A stretch of 64,000 bases of DNA from Viridothelium virens (GCA_010094025.1 ML991810.1:186001-250000); one strand, 5' to 3'; counted from the first letter of the stretch, positions 48,827 through 61,550 are shown. Numbers and translations: made by a program. Notes: generated by a model from the letters alone, not told the origin.

Positions 48827-49347
48827 TATGATATTTTGTTGACATTGCGACGTCACAGGGAGCTCTGGCGGCCGGGAAAGCTTTCACGAGCTTCATCCAG
48901 CGCGTCGGGGTTTGACCGCGCCGACGTCAAAATATGTACTCCGTACTCCATACCTACCACGAATATTTACAGCTACAAACACCATTCTGGTAATTAGAGA
49001 TGGAGATGGCACCAAGTCCGAGCCTGGTCGTCTCCTCACAGAAGCAAGCTATGATTTCTGGATTTCCCATCGCAGATGCCATTTCTCGTTTCCAAGGTAT
49101 GCCTACACACTAAATGTACGGGCAGGATGTAGTGCGCCAATCTTCATACAAGGAAGAAATCCAGTGACATCGGACATAGCTCACGAGCTGCCAGAGCATG
49201 AACGGTTTACAAAATAGGACTTCGCAATCTCCTACGAAATTTCAAATCACCAAGCGAGCCACCGAGACCCTCTTTGCCCCTTCCTCTTCTTACCACCCAA
49301 CCCTCACATCACCTCCCCCACCCATCCACCCACCCACCTATCTCAAC
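48827..49347. other. Spacer between polymerase and P450 genes
   Basis: About 520 bp carrying the promoter of the polymerase gene and the 3' end of the P450 gene. It includes a copy of TACTCCGTA at 48937-48945. The pyrimidine-rich region 49270-49345 overlaps a long but meaningless plus-strand ORF. Confidence 0.5.
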
Positions 49348-51601
49348 TCAAAACGCAAACCTCTCCCGCCCCCTCCTCACAAACCTCACCGGCACCTTCC
49401 CCTTCCGCATCTGCAGCGTAATCATCATGACCATCCCATCCCGAAACAGGGACCTCGCCCTCGCATCCGCCTTCCCCCACACCTCACGCCTCTCCGCGCC
49501 GCCCACTGGCATCGCCGCGACCTCCTCATCGCTCGCCCACTCGTCCACCGCCAGCTCGACGCTCCACTCCCGGAAGATGACGGCCAGCACGGCGACCACC
49601 TCGGCCTGCGCGAAGCGTCGGCCGAGGCAGGCCCGCCCGCCGTCGCTGAAGGGGACGAAGGCGCCCTTGGGCGGGTGGAAGAGCGAGGCGGCAGTGTCGT
49701 GGCCTTGCGGGCCGCCGAAGTCTTCGGGAGGCGCGTCGTCGGCGGCGGCGGCGGTGGAGGAGGAGGTGGTGGTGGTGGTGGTGGTGGTGGGGTCGGCGGA
49801 TTTGGTGGGGTCGAGCAGCCAGCGCTCGGGTTTGAACTCTTCGAGGTCTTCGTGGATGGATTCGGGGGAGGAGGAGAGGGAGGGGTCTTGGTTGGAGAGG
49901 GAGGGGTCTTGGTTGGAGAGGGAGGCGTTGGCGGGGAGGGGGACGAGGTTGCCTTTGTAGGTGGAGGAGACGAGGGTGGGGTTTGAGATGGTGGACTTGA
50001 CGTTGGAGGAAAGGGCGGGCGTGTGGTGTGTTTTCGGGGGTCCGCGCGGCCAATACTTGGGGTTGCGGTGGGTGGCGGCTGTGTGGAGGTGAATGTGCGC
50101 TTCTGCTGGCACAACCACCTTTCGCCCCTGGAAGTTCAACGATTGTGGTGAACCATGAAGGGTGGACTTGGGTATGCCGACAACGGGTGGGAGCACGCGC
50201 AACGACTCGTTCATGACTGCACCAACCATACTGCCGAAGAGCTTGGGAAAGTCATTTTCGTAGTCCCATTCGGCAACGGGGCGTTCGCCCAAGATTTCTT
50301 CTACGTCTTGTTGCAGGCGTCGCTGGGCGGGCGGGTTCATAGCCAATAAGAGAAGAGAGAAGTGGATGGTGTTGGCCGTGGTCTCGTGGCCAGCAAGGAT
50401 AAAGACAAAAGCATTGCCAATTATCTCTTCATCACTGAGAAGCTTATTCCCAGAAGTTACTCCTTTCTCGGCATCGGCCTCAGCGCCACCATTCTTCACT
50501 GGATCACCTTCCGTGAAACCAGCACCTCGGACAAGAGCGCCTGAGCAACAAAAGTTAGCACGACTTCATCTGTGAACATTCAGACCAAAACATACCCATT
50601 AAATCTATACGATCGCTTGTTGTCTCGCCGTTGACAACCTCCGCTCGTTTTTCAGTATAGATTTCGTTCATGTACTTTCCCCATTCTGTTCGAGCTGCAT
50701 AAGCGCGCTTGTGGACTTTGAACGGAGAGCTTTTCAGAAACCATCGTGGCAAGATGACTAGCCATATAATGTGTTCTAACAGACTCTGTAGCGCCTCCTT
50801 ATATGGCATAGTGTGACCAGGAGGTACTTCTGACCTATCCGTCTCTCCATCTTTCTCCGCATTGGATCCAGTCCTCTCTTCATGTGGCCATTTCACTCGA
50901 CGACCAAAGGCAGCACGGCTAATGACATGAAGACTCAACCTCATTGCATCAGCATCAACCGTATGGATTGTACGTTCCCCATTACCATCTTCCCCTACCC
51001 AGCTAGTCATCATGGCCTGGGCTTGATGCAAGCTTTCCGTCCACACCAAGCGGTTGTTCGTCTCGGAAAATGGCGGGGCAGTAATCTTACGATGTTGTCG
51101 CCAAATGGAGCCTTCAGTGGTGATAACATTCTTGCCATAGATGTCGATAGACCGATACATGTATGTCGGTTTAGGGAAATCATTGCGGCGAGCGACAATT
51201 TGATTGATGACCTCGGCATCAGCCACAGATAACGAGATTCTGCTAGGGGTGACAAGCAGGTATATGTCGCTCTCCAGGCGCTTGAAGGTCTCGTAACGTT
51301 CGGACCATGCCATACCAGGACGGAGAAAGCTATGGACATTAGCTAGATGATCGTCTCGAACTGCACTGACTGAAGGATATCCATACTTGATCCATTTTGA
51401 CGATCCAGGCACCAGGCCTAAAAATGGCAACCACAATTCAGCGGTAGCAAGCCAGAACCAGTGCAATGGGTAGAGGGGAGCAGAGACATAGGGAATGCCA
51501 GACTGCTTGGCAGCGGCGAGGTTGCGGGCAAAGCATCGATAGACGTTGATCAGATAAGCGAGGACCAGCCCGGCTGACAGTAATACGATGGGAGAGGCCA
51601 T
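49348..51601 (-). CDS. Cytochrome P450 monooxygenase with a low-complexity insertion
   Basis: Two exons, 51601-50596 and 50540-49348, with a 55-bp intron; 732 residues, about 200 more than usual. An N-terminal membrane anchor (MASPIVLLSAGLVLAYLINV) places it on the ER. The C-helix WRQHRK, I-helix AGHETT (about residues 385-390), K-helix ExxR at 447-450 (ESLR), FKPERWL and the heme loop FVPFSDGGRACLGRRFA with Cys640 are all present, so the enzyme should be functional. Between ExxR and the heme Cys lie 190 residues where about 75-80 is normal. The excess contains a duplicated SLSNQDP and a run of eight threonines. P450s use NADPH reductase and oxygen to hydroxylate small molecules; substrate and CYP family are not assigned. 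It is flanked by gene-poor DNA, and no clear biosynthetic cluster is seen. Confidence 0.9.
49746..49925. repeat. Tandem repeats inside the P450 coding sequence
   Basis: Two kinds are adjacent. GGC/GGT-type triplets at about 49739-49790 code on the minus strand for alanine/serine and then a run of threonines. At 49874-49925 a 21-bp unit (GAGGGAGGGGTCTTGGTTGGA) occurs twice, coding for repeated SLSNQDP. Both keep the reading frame. Confidence 0.8.
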
Positions 51602-54600
51602 TACTCAGACGGATCTGATCCTGGGGTAGAGATGACTCGAAGAGGGGATACGAGGGAAAAGGACTACTGCGATCACATAGTCGTCTCGTTTCTTTTTGCC
51701 GCCACGGCCAGGGCCGCGTCGGTCTAAGGTACAGTCCTCGTCATCGACGCCAGGCGCCTGAGCCATGCTAGGTATCAATGTGAAGCAAAATGTGTCTGAA
51801 GAAGCGCGCAGACTCACTGACAGGAGCAGCGGTTGTCTACCAAAGCATCCAGACGTGTGTGTAACCAGTGCTGCAACCCGCAGTCAACAGCGAATGAAAG
51901 CGAATGGCGTGCGCCCGGGACACGGGTTGCAACCATTCTTACCATTCTCGCGCATCACCTTAACTAAGGTTGAGAGTTGAGAAGCAGACGTGGTCCTTCA
52001 TCCTATGTACTCCGTATGACAGAAGAATTGCTGAATCCTCCAAGTAATACTACAGCATCTTTCTGTGTCCATCATCTATAGCATCCTTCAAGACATAGGG
52101 CCTTTTAGACCTGTTCCAGTGACTGGTACAAGGATCTCGGCGAATCAAAGCTGAGGGGATCACTCCACAATCCTCCAAAATTCCTCCTTAAGCAACGATT
52201 ATCACGCTGATGCAAGTCGAAGACATCAGACACAGGAAGATACTGTACGCATGTACGAATCTTTCGCTCTGAATGCTTAATACGTAAAACAGTGCGACAA
52301 ACGAAGAGCAAGGTGGAGACTCAGCGGGCAGACGGGCCTCTGTCTCAGCGCTTTTGCTCGCTACTGTACTTTGCTTATGCTTAGTACGATAACGACGGCC
52401 ATTTGCATGCCCACAATTGCCGAATTCCAATTACTCCCGAGACCGGTTGCGCGCCGAATTCACTCGGTCACGGCTCGTTCGTGGTAAGAACAGCGTGCCG
52501 TGTGTGAACTTACTGCAGAAAAGGATTCCGACCTCCGCATCTTGGGCATCAACCCGACTATGCTTCGCAACGGTCCTTCCAAGTCAAGTCACGGCTGACT
52601 TTTCCCAACACGTTTTGCTTATATTATTCTGCAATTTGTTCAAGACTTTCTCCCCGCGCTCGGTAGTTTCCGGTGATCGCCTGATGACTCGCACATGCCG
52701 CATCGCGCATAGACAGGGCCTTAAAACGACTGATCCTCACGTACGGCACAAGGAGTAAACAAACAAGATTTGCCAGGAAACATCTCGGTCGAAGTTCCAA
52801 ACAGTCCGCTCAAGTGGGAACTAGATGTGTCCAATTTTCTTTGCCAATTAACTGGCGGTGTGTAGATTAGCTTTTGAGACGAAGGGAGGATAGCACAGCT
52901 ACCTTGTTTGGCTACCTAGTCATCGTAATGCTCGTGGTCAATGTGATCCTACTTAGTCCAGAAAGAAGCTTAAGGCGAGCGAACTTTTATTATAGCTGCT
53001 CATCTAGAGAGACCGACTTGTCAGGTCCACTAAGTTCATAAACGGTAAGTAACAACGAATGACCAACACTTGCATGAACCATTGACTGCACCAGATTTAT
53101 CCTGGTCAACCGTAATCACATCCAAAACAGGAGGCCTGACTAAACCGTTCTTTGGAATATGAGGCAACAATCATGTTTCAAGGACGTCGCAAGATGGCTG
53201 GGATTATTGGTAACAAGTAAAAGAGCAATGTGAAAGCGGGCGGGAAGGTAATTAGTCGTACCCCTCGGACCGAAACAGTAATATTCTACGGAGTACTACG
53301 ATTGCAAAGCATGAATTTGAAGGAGGCTCTGCCGCTTGAAGCAACATGTTTGCCCTCATCCTGGCAGCGCTCGTGCGGCCAATGGACTGTGGCTTGAACT
53401 TGTCCGAATTACGTGGCAGGATGGCCTGCCATATTCGCCCGAAAGTCGTGCGTGATGCGCATACGCGATGCATGGTCTTCCCAGTCGAGGTGGATCCTGT
53501 GCAACCAAATGCGTACAGATTAGGCGGAAAGTTGCATTGCCTAGGGTTCGATGCAGCCCTCTCGCGCCATATTCGCTAAGGAACATTGGGTTGACTGTAT
53601 GTCAGGTTCGCAAAAAACGGAAATGGTACGATGTCAGAGAAGGCTCAAATAGGAACCAAGATTTGGCCCATCCAGGCGAGGCGAGGCCTTGGGTAAATCA
53701 CACTCAGCGGGTGGTGGTAGCCTACGATGGTAGACACCGGCGGCAGCCACCAGCAACACGCTATCTTTGCATCATACCGCTATAATAGTGCATCGTACGA
53801 CTTTTGATATGATTTCGGAAAACTCTTTCGCGATGATATGAGACGGGGAGAGAAGAACAGTCGCATGATCAGTGACTACGATCGTGCTTACGACTAACAT
53901 TACCTGAACTGCCTTGAGCGGGGTAATATGCAGAACTGAAGATAAGGGCCATTACCGCAGTGTAGAGCCTGATTGTCAGAAGACCACGAATTTAATGAAA
54001 ATGGAACAGCGGTGAAGTCCGAAGCTTTCTAATGGCCTAAGGGCAATGGTTGATCCACCATGAATGACGTTAATAGTTCATCGCCGCAGAAAACAGTAGT
54101 TTTGGTGATACGAAAAATGCTCCATAAATTGTCTTGAGGTACAGTAGTATTGTTGTGGAGGAAGTACGGGATACCCAGATAGGAACTTCGGGAGATTTCG
54201 TCAAACGCACTTGACCTGCCTAGGTATCCAAGTGAAGTAATCGAGGATTGAGCTGCGACAGAGGCATTGTTGCAGCTCAATTTCGGCAGGTCAGCCACGG
54301 AAAGGGTAGGGTACGGGGTATACTCGGTTCACAATCAACTTCGCACCTTGGCCCCGTGGAGTGGGCAAACTGGACGTTTCCTCATACCATGCTGACGATC
54401 GCTCCTAGTCCCAGGCTTATTTTGCAGCTTGATAACAGCCTTGCAGGTATGGGCCGAGGCTGCAGCATTCAGCCAGGGTCAGAAGCCATGGCGGACACCA
54501 ATGACTCGCCAGGATCAGATACTGTCTGAGTAAGTGCTGCATCAACAAGAGTGATCTTGGGCGGAGATATGAATCAAGCACCCAAGCCTGCCCTCCTGAG

Positions 54601-56582
54601 GAGAGCGAATGGTTGCGTAGTTTCGTAAGGTGGTAAGGTAGTTTCTGGGCGTGTGACCTGGAGGCGGTGTCCGGGATGGGGAGGTGCTGGCGAGCCGCAT
54701 CTCAGGCGAATCTCTAGTCAAACCCAAAGGAGCGCACCGGGGTTCTTGTGCCTGAAACGGGCGGTCGGCCCAAGCTTGTATCCAGCCGGCAAACTCTATC
54801 CGCGAGCTCGTTCGATGAGGCGGCAAAGTTGTGCCTTTTGGGATGAGTAGACCAAGGTCGCACGGACCAGGGTGGCCGAGCCTGCCAGTCCTGGCAGCCC
54901 TGGCAGCCCTGGCAGCCCTGACAGCAGCTGGCAGGAATGGCTACTAAGGAACCTCAGGTATCCAAGTACTGGACGGCGCTGGGGTGTTAGGTAACTGCTA
55001 GGTAGCAGGCAAGCATTGCATTGCCCCACTGCGAAATGGTTGCCAGGTTGTGCAAGTATGTAAGACGCGACGATTGCCGCAGCCACTACGGACTGCTGCT
55101 TCGCGCAAAGGGTGCAAAGGGCCGAGAGAATCCCTGCGAAGAAGCAGTTCACGCCCGTCGGCGGATTTGAGGGGCGAAACTCGACATTGAGGGCTATGGT
55201 GTATGGGTGGCAAAGTGGGATGATGAAAGCTCAAAGCTCAAAGGTGCAAACCTTCTTTTGTGTCCATGGCGACGGCGAGCAGGCCTGCCACGTGAAGCAA
55301 AAGCCCAACGGCCGGCGACCATGCGCAAGCCACTGCATCTCGAGAGTGCTCGTGGGCGAGGATCCAAGCCATCCGGCACTGAGGGCAGTCCTAGTCTTCA
55401 CTGTCGAGCCGTATCTGTATCTGACGGCGCTCCGGGCGGGCAGCGCGCCAGGGCGGGCGACGAGCGTCGGCAGCCCAAGAGCATGGTTATGGGAAACCAC
55501 GATCGCCTCCGGGCGTGGCATTCTCGTCATGCCACCGTCTATTGGTCTATCTCAAGCTTCCCCCGCTGTCATGCTGTTTAGCTTGGCTTGTGTCACGATC
55601 CAGTCTTTTTCTTCGTCTCCTCAAGTCGGGCCCTCCCAAATCGTCCCCTCCGTCGTCCCCCCATCAGTCCCAGTCCCAGTCCCAATCGCGCTTAGAGACC
55701 AACCTCACCACTCACCACTCACCACGCAACCACGCACGAATCACAGCGCTGGCTCCGCCCCAATTCTTAGGCGTGGATCTTTCTTGCGCTGACGCCTGAG
55801 CTCCGCGCGCGTCGCATCGCATCGCCTGCGAGGTACTCCGTACCTGGCCCTCCTCTGCCCCGCCTGTCCTGCTCCTAGTCTGTTGGAATACGGTAGTTAG
55901 CTAGTCCATCGCCTCAGGTCCCATCGCCATCATTCCAGCCTACTGAGCCCGTGCCTCCCCTTCTCCCTTTCGCCCAGTAGGTCGCGGCTTCTTAGGCTCA
56001 GTCCGCGCCGTGTGCAGCTCGGTTGCGGTGTGTCCTGACCAGAGCCGAAGCGCTGCGGCAACTGCGAGCCGTCGTCGTCATCCACCCACTTGCTTTTTGA
56101 CCTTCAGGTGTTCAGCAAACAAACAGAGAGACTTCTGCGCGCTACGGAGGCTCCCGCTGCTCCATCCATCTTTTCCGAGTCCATGGTACGCGCTGCCCAG
56201 CCTGCCGAACCCCGTAAATCAAGTGCCGGAGTCTGCCGACTTGACCTTCTTCTGCTTTGCTCCACTTAACCACGCGCAACGAGAGTAGACCCTTCAGACC
56301 ATGGCTCTGCCGTGATGCTCTAGGCGGTCTCGTCCCGGCGCCATCTTGTCTGGCTTCGCGCGTCATTCTACGGCTTTTCATCTCTAGATCTATGGCGCTT
56401 GTCTGACAGCCCCGTTCTTGACTTTACACCCTGAAACGGACGCACCCCCCCCCCAGGGAACGCTTCAACCAAACCGGTATTGATCCAGGCCGCCTGTTTG
56501 CTTTCTTGACGTCTTGCAATTCCCCGGCGCTGTTGTGACCTCTGGTGCGGACGAATGGCCTTCGAGATTAACTTTGACTGCT
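51602..56582. other. 5-kb region without recognisable genes
   Basis: Lies between the divergent start codons of the P450 and the second Zn2Cys6 factor. ORFs up to 226 codons occur (for example 55112-55792) but overlap others, lack domains and look compositional. Three copies of TACTCCGTA or its complement are here (52008, 53287, 55834), plus a 9-bp tandem repeat at 54881-54925 and a run of ten C at 56445-56454. The last kilobase is pyrimidine-rich and may be the long 5' leader of the transcription factor. Confidence 0.5.
54881..54925. repeat. 9-bp tandem repeat, five copies
   Basis: Unit CCTGGCAGC: one diverged copy (CCTGCCAGT), three perfect copies and one with a single change (CCTGACAGC). 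It is followed by AGCTGGCAGG, which is complementary to part of the unit, so the array could fold back on itself. It is not in a supported gene. Confidence 0.85.
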
Positions 56583-59500
56583 ATGGACGCCGCGGATCCA
56601 GAGGGAAAACGTCCCTATTCTTACACTGCTCCCCCACAGCTGCCCCATCAAAGGCTTCCTCATCATCAGCATCATCCGGAGCAGCCTGTTGCTGCCCAAT
56701 CCCAACCCTATAGCCTTCCTCCGCCGCACCAGCCCCCGACTCATACCCAACATCCTTCAAGCCGGCCCATTGCTGAACCTCATTCTGCCGCCCATTATCC
56801 ACCACCACCGCCATCTTACCATGAGGGATACCCTCACGACCCAAATTCAAGCCGCAATCTGCCTGCTCCACCTGGTCCTCCGCATGGATACAGCACACAG
56901 CGCGCTGGCTTTGTCCCCGCCGTAGACGCGCCTCATCAATACCCCGTGGAGCCGTACCGTCGACCACCAAGCACTCCTTCGCAGGGGAATCCTCCAAGTG
57001 AACATTCGCTGCGGCCCATTCAGATCTCCAATCCACCACCACCCGAGGCCCCGCGCCCTGAAGGGCCCCCAATGAATCATCATCCGTACTCTCAAGGACC
57101 TCCTCCGGAGCACCTCAATGGAGTCTACAGTGGTCTTCCCTTATCTCATCATGAGCAGGCATCCACTCCCGTGAGCTATGCGCCGCATCCCTACGGCCCG
57201 GGTCATGGCCCCCCAACACCGTATCAGTATGCTCCAAATGGCCATCCTTACAGTACGGGCCCCAGGAAGAAGCAAGTTCGAGCGACTCAGGTTCGACCAA
57301 GTTCTTGGGGAAGATATTGAAGCAAGAGCTTATTTTTCTGTGTAGGCCTGTGATGCTTGTCGTCAACGAAAGCAAAAATGCAACGAAGAAAGGCCTTGCG
57401 CATTCTGTTCCGAACTCAATCTCAAGTGCGAGTATCGCGATGTTCCCCCGCCAAAGTAAATCCCTTCCCCCTCCTTCGATCTCCCTTTCGGGAGCCTTCG
57501 TCCCCTAACTTACCCCTGCGACTGGCTTACGATATTTAATGACTAATTTCGAATAGGCAAGACCGAAGCATGATGCAATTAATGGATAAGTTGAATGCCA
57601 TGGCTGAGAGTCAAGCTCGCGCTGAGGAGCATTTTTCTGCACTACGTCAAGAGTCGAAAGACACTAGAAGACGCATGGAAATGGTGGAACACGTACTAAA
57701 AATCAAGTTACCCGAATTGACGAGAAATAGTGAAGATGCCAGGTCCTCGACAGTGGACATGGATGCCGAGACTTCCAGGAATCGCTCCGCCTCACAGGAA
57801 CTCCCTCCCGCAACGTTTCATAAAACAGTGCCACATGTGGGCACGGGAAATGATACTCCATCGAGTTTCCCAGCAGGACCTCCACTTACAGCCACTGTCT
57901 CCAAAGGCCAGGCGCCAATCACCGAAGCCGAGCTCTTCGTGCCTACCAAACACACCACTGGAGCCCATAACATGTTGAAATGGCCGATCCTCGAGCAGCT
58001 CATTGATCTGGACGGAATCATACCCAGGGATCTCTATGCAAAGGAGCAATATCCTCAGCATTTAGAAATCAGACGTGGCCTTTTGAAGCTCTACGGCCGT
58101 GGTGAAGGACCCAAACACGGTGATCGCAGCAGCGACACTCCTGGAACTCCTAGTATGAGCGGGAGTATGAGTGAGCTTGGTGACGATGCAGCAAGCATTT
58201 CTTCCGCATCTGATTCTCCGTGGGGCACTGGATTTCACAGCCCTCCAAACACCGATACATTACTCAGACCCGAACCAGAGGTAGGCGGCCTGAATCCGGA
58301 CGGGACTCTGAAACTGGATTCCGCCACGATCAAACACTTGCTTTGGGTTTTTCAGAATCACGTATGGCTAATGCACCCATGCATTCCAAAGGATACCATG
58401 ATTCGATTAATAAAGGTCTTCATAGCACACTATAGTCCTGACTCTGGACAATCTGACCGATCTCCCTATTCCATCAACCACGATCCTGAGCTACCCTTCA
58501 GGAAAAGGAAACGGTCACAAGGTGGCATCTATCCCATAGGAGGGTCAAGCAGCCCAGACAACTCCAGTCAAAGGCCCAAGGCTCTTCCCGAACGCTCGAT
58601 CAATAATGCAATTGTCCTGCTCATTTTAGCGCTCGGCAAGATATGTGATGTTAAGACACCGATACCACCTTTTCCCGGAGAGGGCAGAGATCGATCATCT
58701 CGATCAGCTCCCGGCGAGTCTCCGTCCAATATTTCAAGGCCATCTCCAGGCTCATCGTCAGCGTTTCAATCCCCAAATCCGGAGACTCACCAGCTCACAC
58801 CCGGCAGCCGCGGAGTTTCAACTGACGGTTACGTGCAAAATTCTCTGAAGGATTCTGGACGAAAAAACTCTGATGTTATTCCGGGCTTAGCGTACTACGC
58901 ATACGCAACCGACATTCTCGGAAATTTACAGGGTGGAAACGATACATCGCATGCTCAGGCCTTTATTCTAGCGGCTCTCTATTCTGCTCAACTGGTACGC
59001 GTTATGGATAGCTTCTCCTGGCTTACCCAGGCCACGCGGGCGTGTCAGATTCTAGTCCAAACGTGGGTCAGATCACTTCTCCCCCTTTGAGCAGTATCTT
59101 ACGCAATGCATAGAGACCATGTCGTTGATGACAAAATTAATGATGTGCCAAAGTCAACAAATCGAGATCCGCGCCAGGAGAACATTCGGTTATTGTATTG
59201 GACTTGTCTACAGCTGGAGAGGTAAGGAAATTTGAACTTTGAGAGATTTCAATTTGTACTAAAGGATGATGCAGCGATATTCTTGCTGAACTAGATGCGT
59301 TGAGCGCAAGCGGCCTATATTACCATGAAGACGTGGTTGCGTACCCAAAAGGCGTCTTTCACGACATGCCCGATCCGAGCGAAATGCCCGCAAATATACC
59401 TGATATGATGCTGCACTACTCCGGACAGATTCAGCTTCGACGGTTTCTTAATAAGGTCCACAAGACGAATTTTTATAAGCAGGGCGAGCCTCGTCAGCGG

Positions 59501-60299
59501 CCACCCGAGGGAAACGGCGCAGATCACGAAGTAGTTCAGTCGGAATGGGAAGGGGTGGAAACTCCAGAGGAAACCTATCAACGGCTGACAAGTTATCTTG
59601 ATGATTGGAAAGCTATCCTGCCTCCACATATGCAGTGGGATGAAGAAGACGCTCCCCCCCCAGCCGAGATCAATCAAGCCCGCCTACGCGCAAAGTACTA
59701 CGGAGCCCGTTATGTACTCAATCGACCATTTTTACTCCAAGCAATCGAGCCATTTGGAGTGAAAGAAAGGAAGAGTCCAGTCAGCGAGGAGACCATTATG
59801 CATGCAGCTGAGACTTGTGTTGCTGCTGCCATCAGAAGTACTGTGGCCTTTGATGGTTTACCTGGGGGACTGGAGAATCGCATTCTTGTCACCAGCATCT
59901 TTGGAACTGCTCATGCGTAAGTGCGACGTTTTCTTGACTTCACTTGTTGGGTTCGATGTATTCTATTTCTCACTCGTTCGAGATCCACCGAACTTCTGAA
60001 TGGAAATTTCAACATAATTTTATTTGATTAACTGACAGTTACTTCTATATAGTCAATTCGGCAATTGCCTCGTCCTCGCAGCGACACACAAATCTCTTCG
60101 ATTGAAGCATTTAGTGGACAGGGAAAAGCTCGATAGCCTTCTCGACCGGACCATCAAGTTTCTCAGCAACTATGAATTACATTCACCTACACTGAAGTGC
60201 GACAAGCTCATCCTCATGCGTCTTAAACACAACCTGGATAAGCCCGTGGGGCAGTCCAGTTCGATGAGCCTAAGCAGCTCGTTCGGTTCGAACAAATAA
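56583..60299 (+). CDS. Zn2Cys6 fungal-specific transcription factor, large
   Basis: Six exons: 56583-57290, 57346-57455, 57557-59062, 59114-59221, 59275-59916 and 60053-60299. The last intron is 136 bp, the others 51-101 bp; all phases agree; 1106 residues. Residues 1-230 are Pro/His/Tyr/Ser-rich, like a low-complexity activation region. The second exon carries the zinc cluster almost exactly: Cys238, 241, 248, 254, 257 and 264 (ACDACRQRKQKC, then CAFC) with canonical spacing. A short coiled coil for dimerisation follows (DKLNAMAESQARAEEHFSAL). The regulatory domain has WLMHPCIPKDTMIRL, RSINNAIVLLILALGKICD and RLLYWTCLQLESDILAEL, typical of fungal_trans. It ends SSSMSLSSSFGSNK. A DNA-binding nuclear regulator; target pathway unknown. 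It has an unusually large empty upstream region. Confidence 0.92.
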
Positions 60300-60625
60300 T
60301 CTCAAGTATTATCTCAGTCATCTATGTGTCACCAGATACCCCAATACACTTTTGTTTCGCACCTTGATATATTCTCCACATGCATATTTTCTTAAGAAGA
60401 CTTGTTGACTCTGGGCGGCTATTTTGAACAGTTTTGCGCTTTTGATGCAAGGAACATATTTATACCCAGCATTGGCACCTACGATGGTCCCAGGGGCGGC
60501 ACTTTGCAGTTTGTTTTTGTTTTTTTTTCTGACATTTCAACATACTTATCACGTTTTCCTGGATGTGGTGGGATTGTCAGTCTTTCCCTCTTCAGTCAGT
60601 GGGTGGATAGCGTTGCGATTTATCT

Positions 60626-60919
60626 TTATTCAGTGTGCCTTTTGTGGGTGGAGTGGTGGGAATGGGTTGCGTCGATAACCGTCCGTTGGCAGGCTTTGGG
60701 GAAGAGCACGCCTGTAAAGTGGAAAACGTTGGACGTTGAGTATAGGATGGGATGCGATGACGGCTGACTCTCAGGAGAGGCATATCTTTTTACATTTCGG
60801 ATATTCTGGAGAGCTGCTAAGAAGGGCAAATCCTCATTAGGAAATTCTTGGCTGTGAATATCAGGGGTCGCTCTCACGAGCGAAAGCGTTGTGATGGAAA
60901 TTATGAGGGCAAAAAGCAT
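60626..60919 (-). CDS. Weak candidate: small secreted protein
   Basis: From an ATG at 60919 the frame codes about 97 residues. It begins MLFALIISITTLSLVRA, a plausible signal peptide with a cleavage site after the Ala, followed by a hydrophilic chain with no cysteines. The frame is open further upstream to 61084, and other ATGs exist there. No family is recognised, and the ORF lies in the 3' flank between two convergent genes. It could be chance. Confidence 0.2.
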   Translation of the reverse strand: MLFALIISITTLSLVRATPDIHSQEFPNEDLPFLAALQNIRNVKRYASPESQPSSHPILYSTSNVFHFTGVLFPKACQRTVIDATHSHHSTHKRHTE

Positions 60920-61550
60920 TGTCTCCGTTGGTAGATAGCCAGATGGTTTGACCTTTGAGGATACCATGACAAGTAGGGCATGCTGGCTGGATGGGAGCAG
61001 CAGATAGGATTTACGGCAGAAGCAACGGCAGCAGTCACGGCAGCAGTACGGAGCAAAAACGATAGGACTTCTCACATTAGCCATGTTTCTCGGGTCAGAC
61101 CCGTATTTCGGTCAATGCGATAGTCAATGGACAAAATGATCTCACAATTCGCACTTCAGTTCCTGGCGACTCCTGGAGGAATGCTGTTTCGACCAGATTG
61201 ATGGGCGCGAGTCAGCTCGCCTGCCACCGATCTGGTGTCGTCCACTTGATCGGAGCAATTAGCGTCTTGGCCTGGCGCACGCTCTCCCTTCCCGCTACCT
61301 AAGACAAGCCTGTCACCCTGTCCTGGCCTATCCTGTCGGTGCTGTCCTTGTCCTGTGCACCCTGTGCTTACCGCGGTACATCAAGGTACTCGATGATACG
61401 CCCGGAGCTTCCGTGTCATTTACAGACTCCACAGCACGGAGAGTACCGAAAAGTTCCAACTTGGCAGTCATGGGGGTGTTAGGGCTCAATTCGGAAAGCT
61501 CTGCCGCCGGAAATAACCTATGGTAATTTCTCCAGGCCCGATCTAGCGCC

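Noticed and set aside
49198-49986. Plus-strand ORF of 262 codons opposite the P450
   Set aside because: Its Gly/Pro-rich translation is the antisense of the P450 exon, which has all the family motifs.
53541-53565. GGTTCGATGC, resembling a tRNA T-loop
   Set aside because: The complementary stem bases and an A-box upstream are missing, so no cloverleaf can be drawn.
55112-55792. Plus-strand ORF of 226 codons in the 5-kb gap
   Set aside because: Frames are open on several strands at once in this GC-rich stretch, with no domain and no consistent splice sites.
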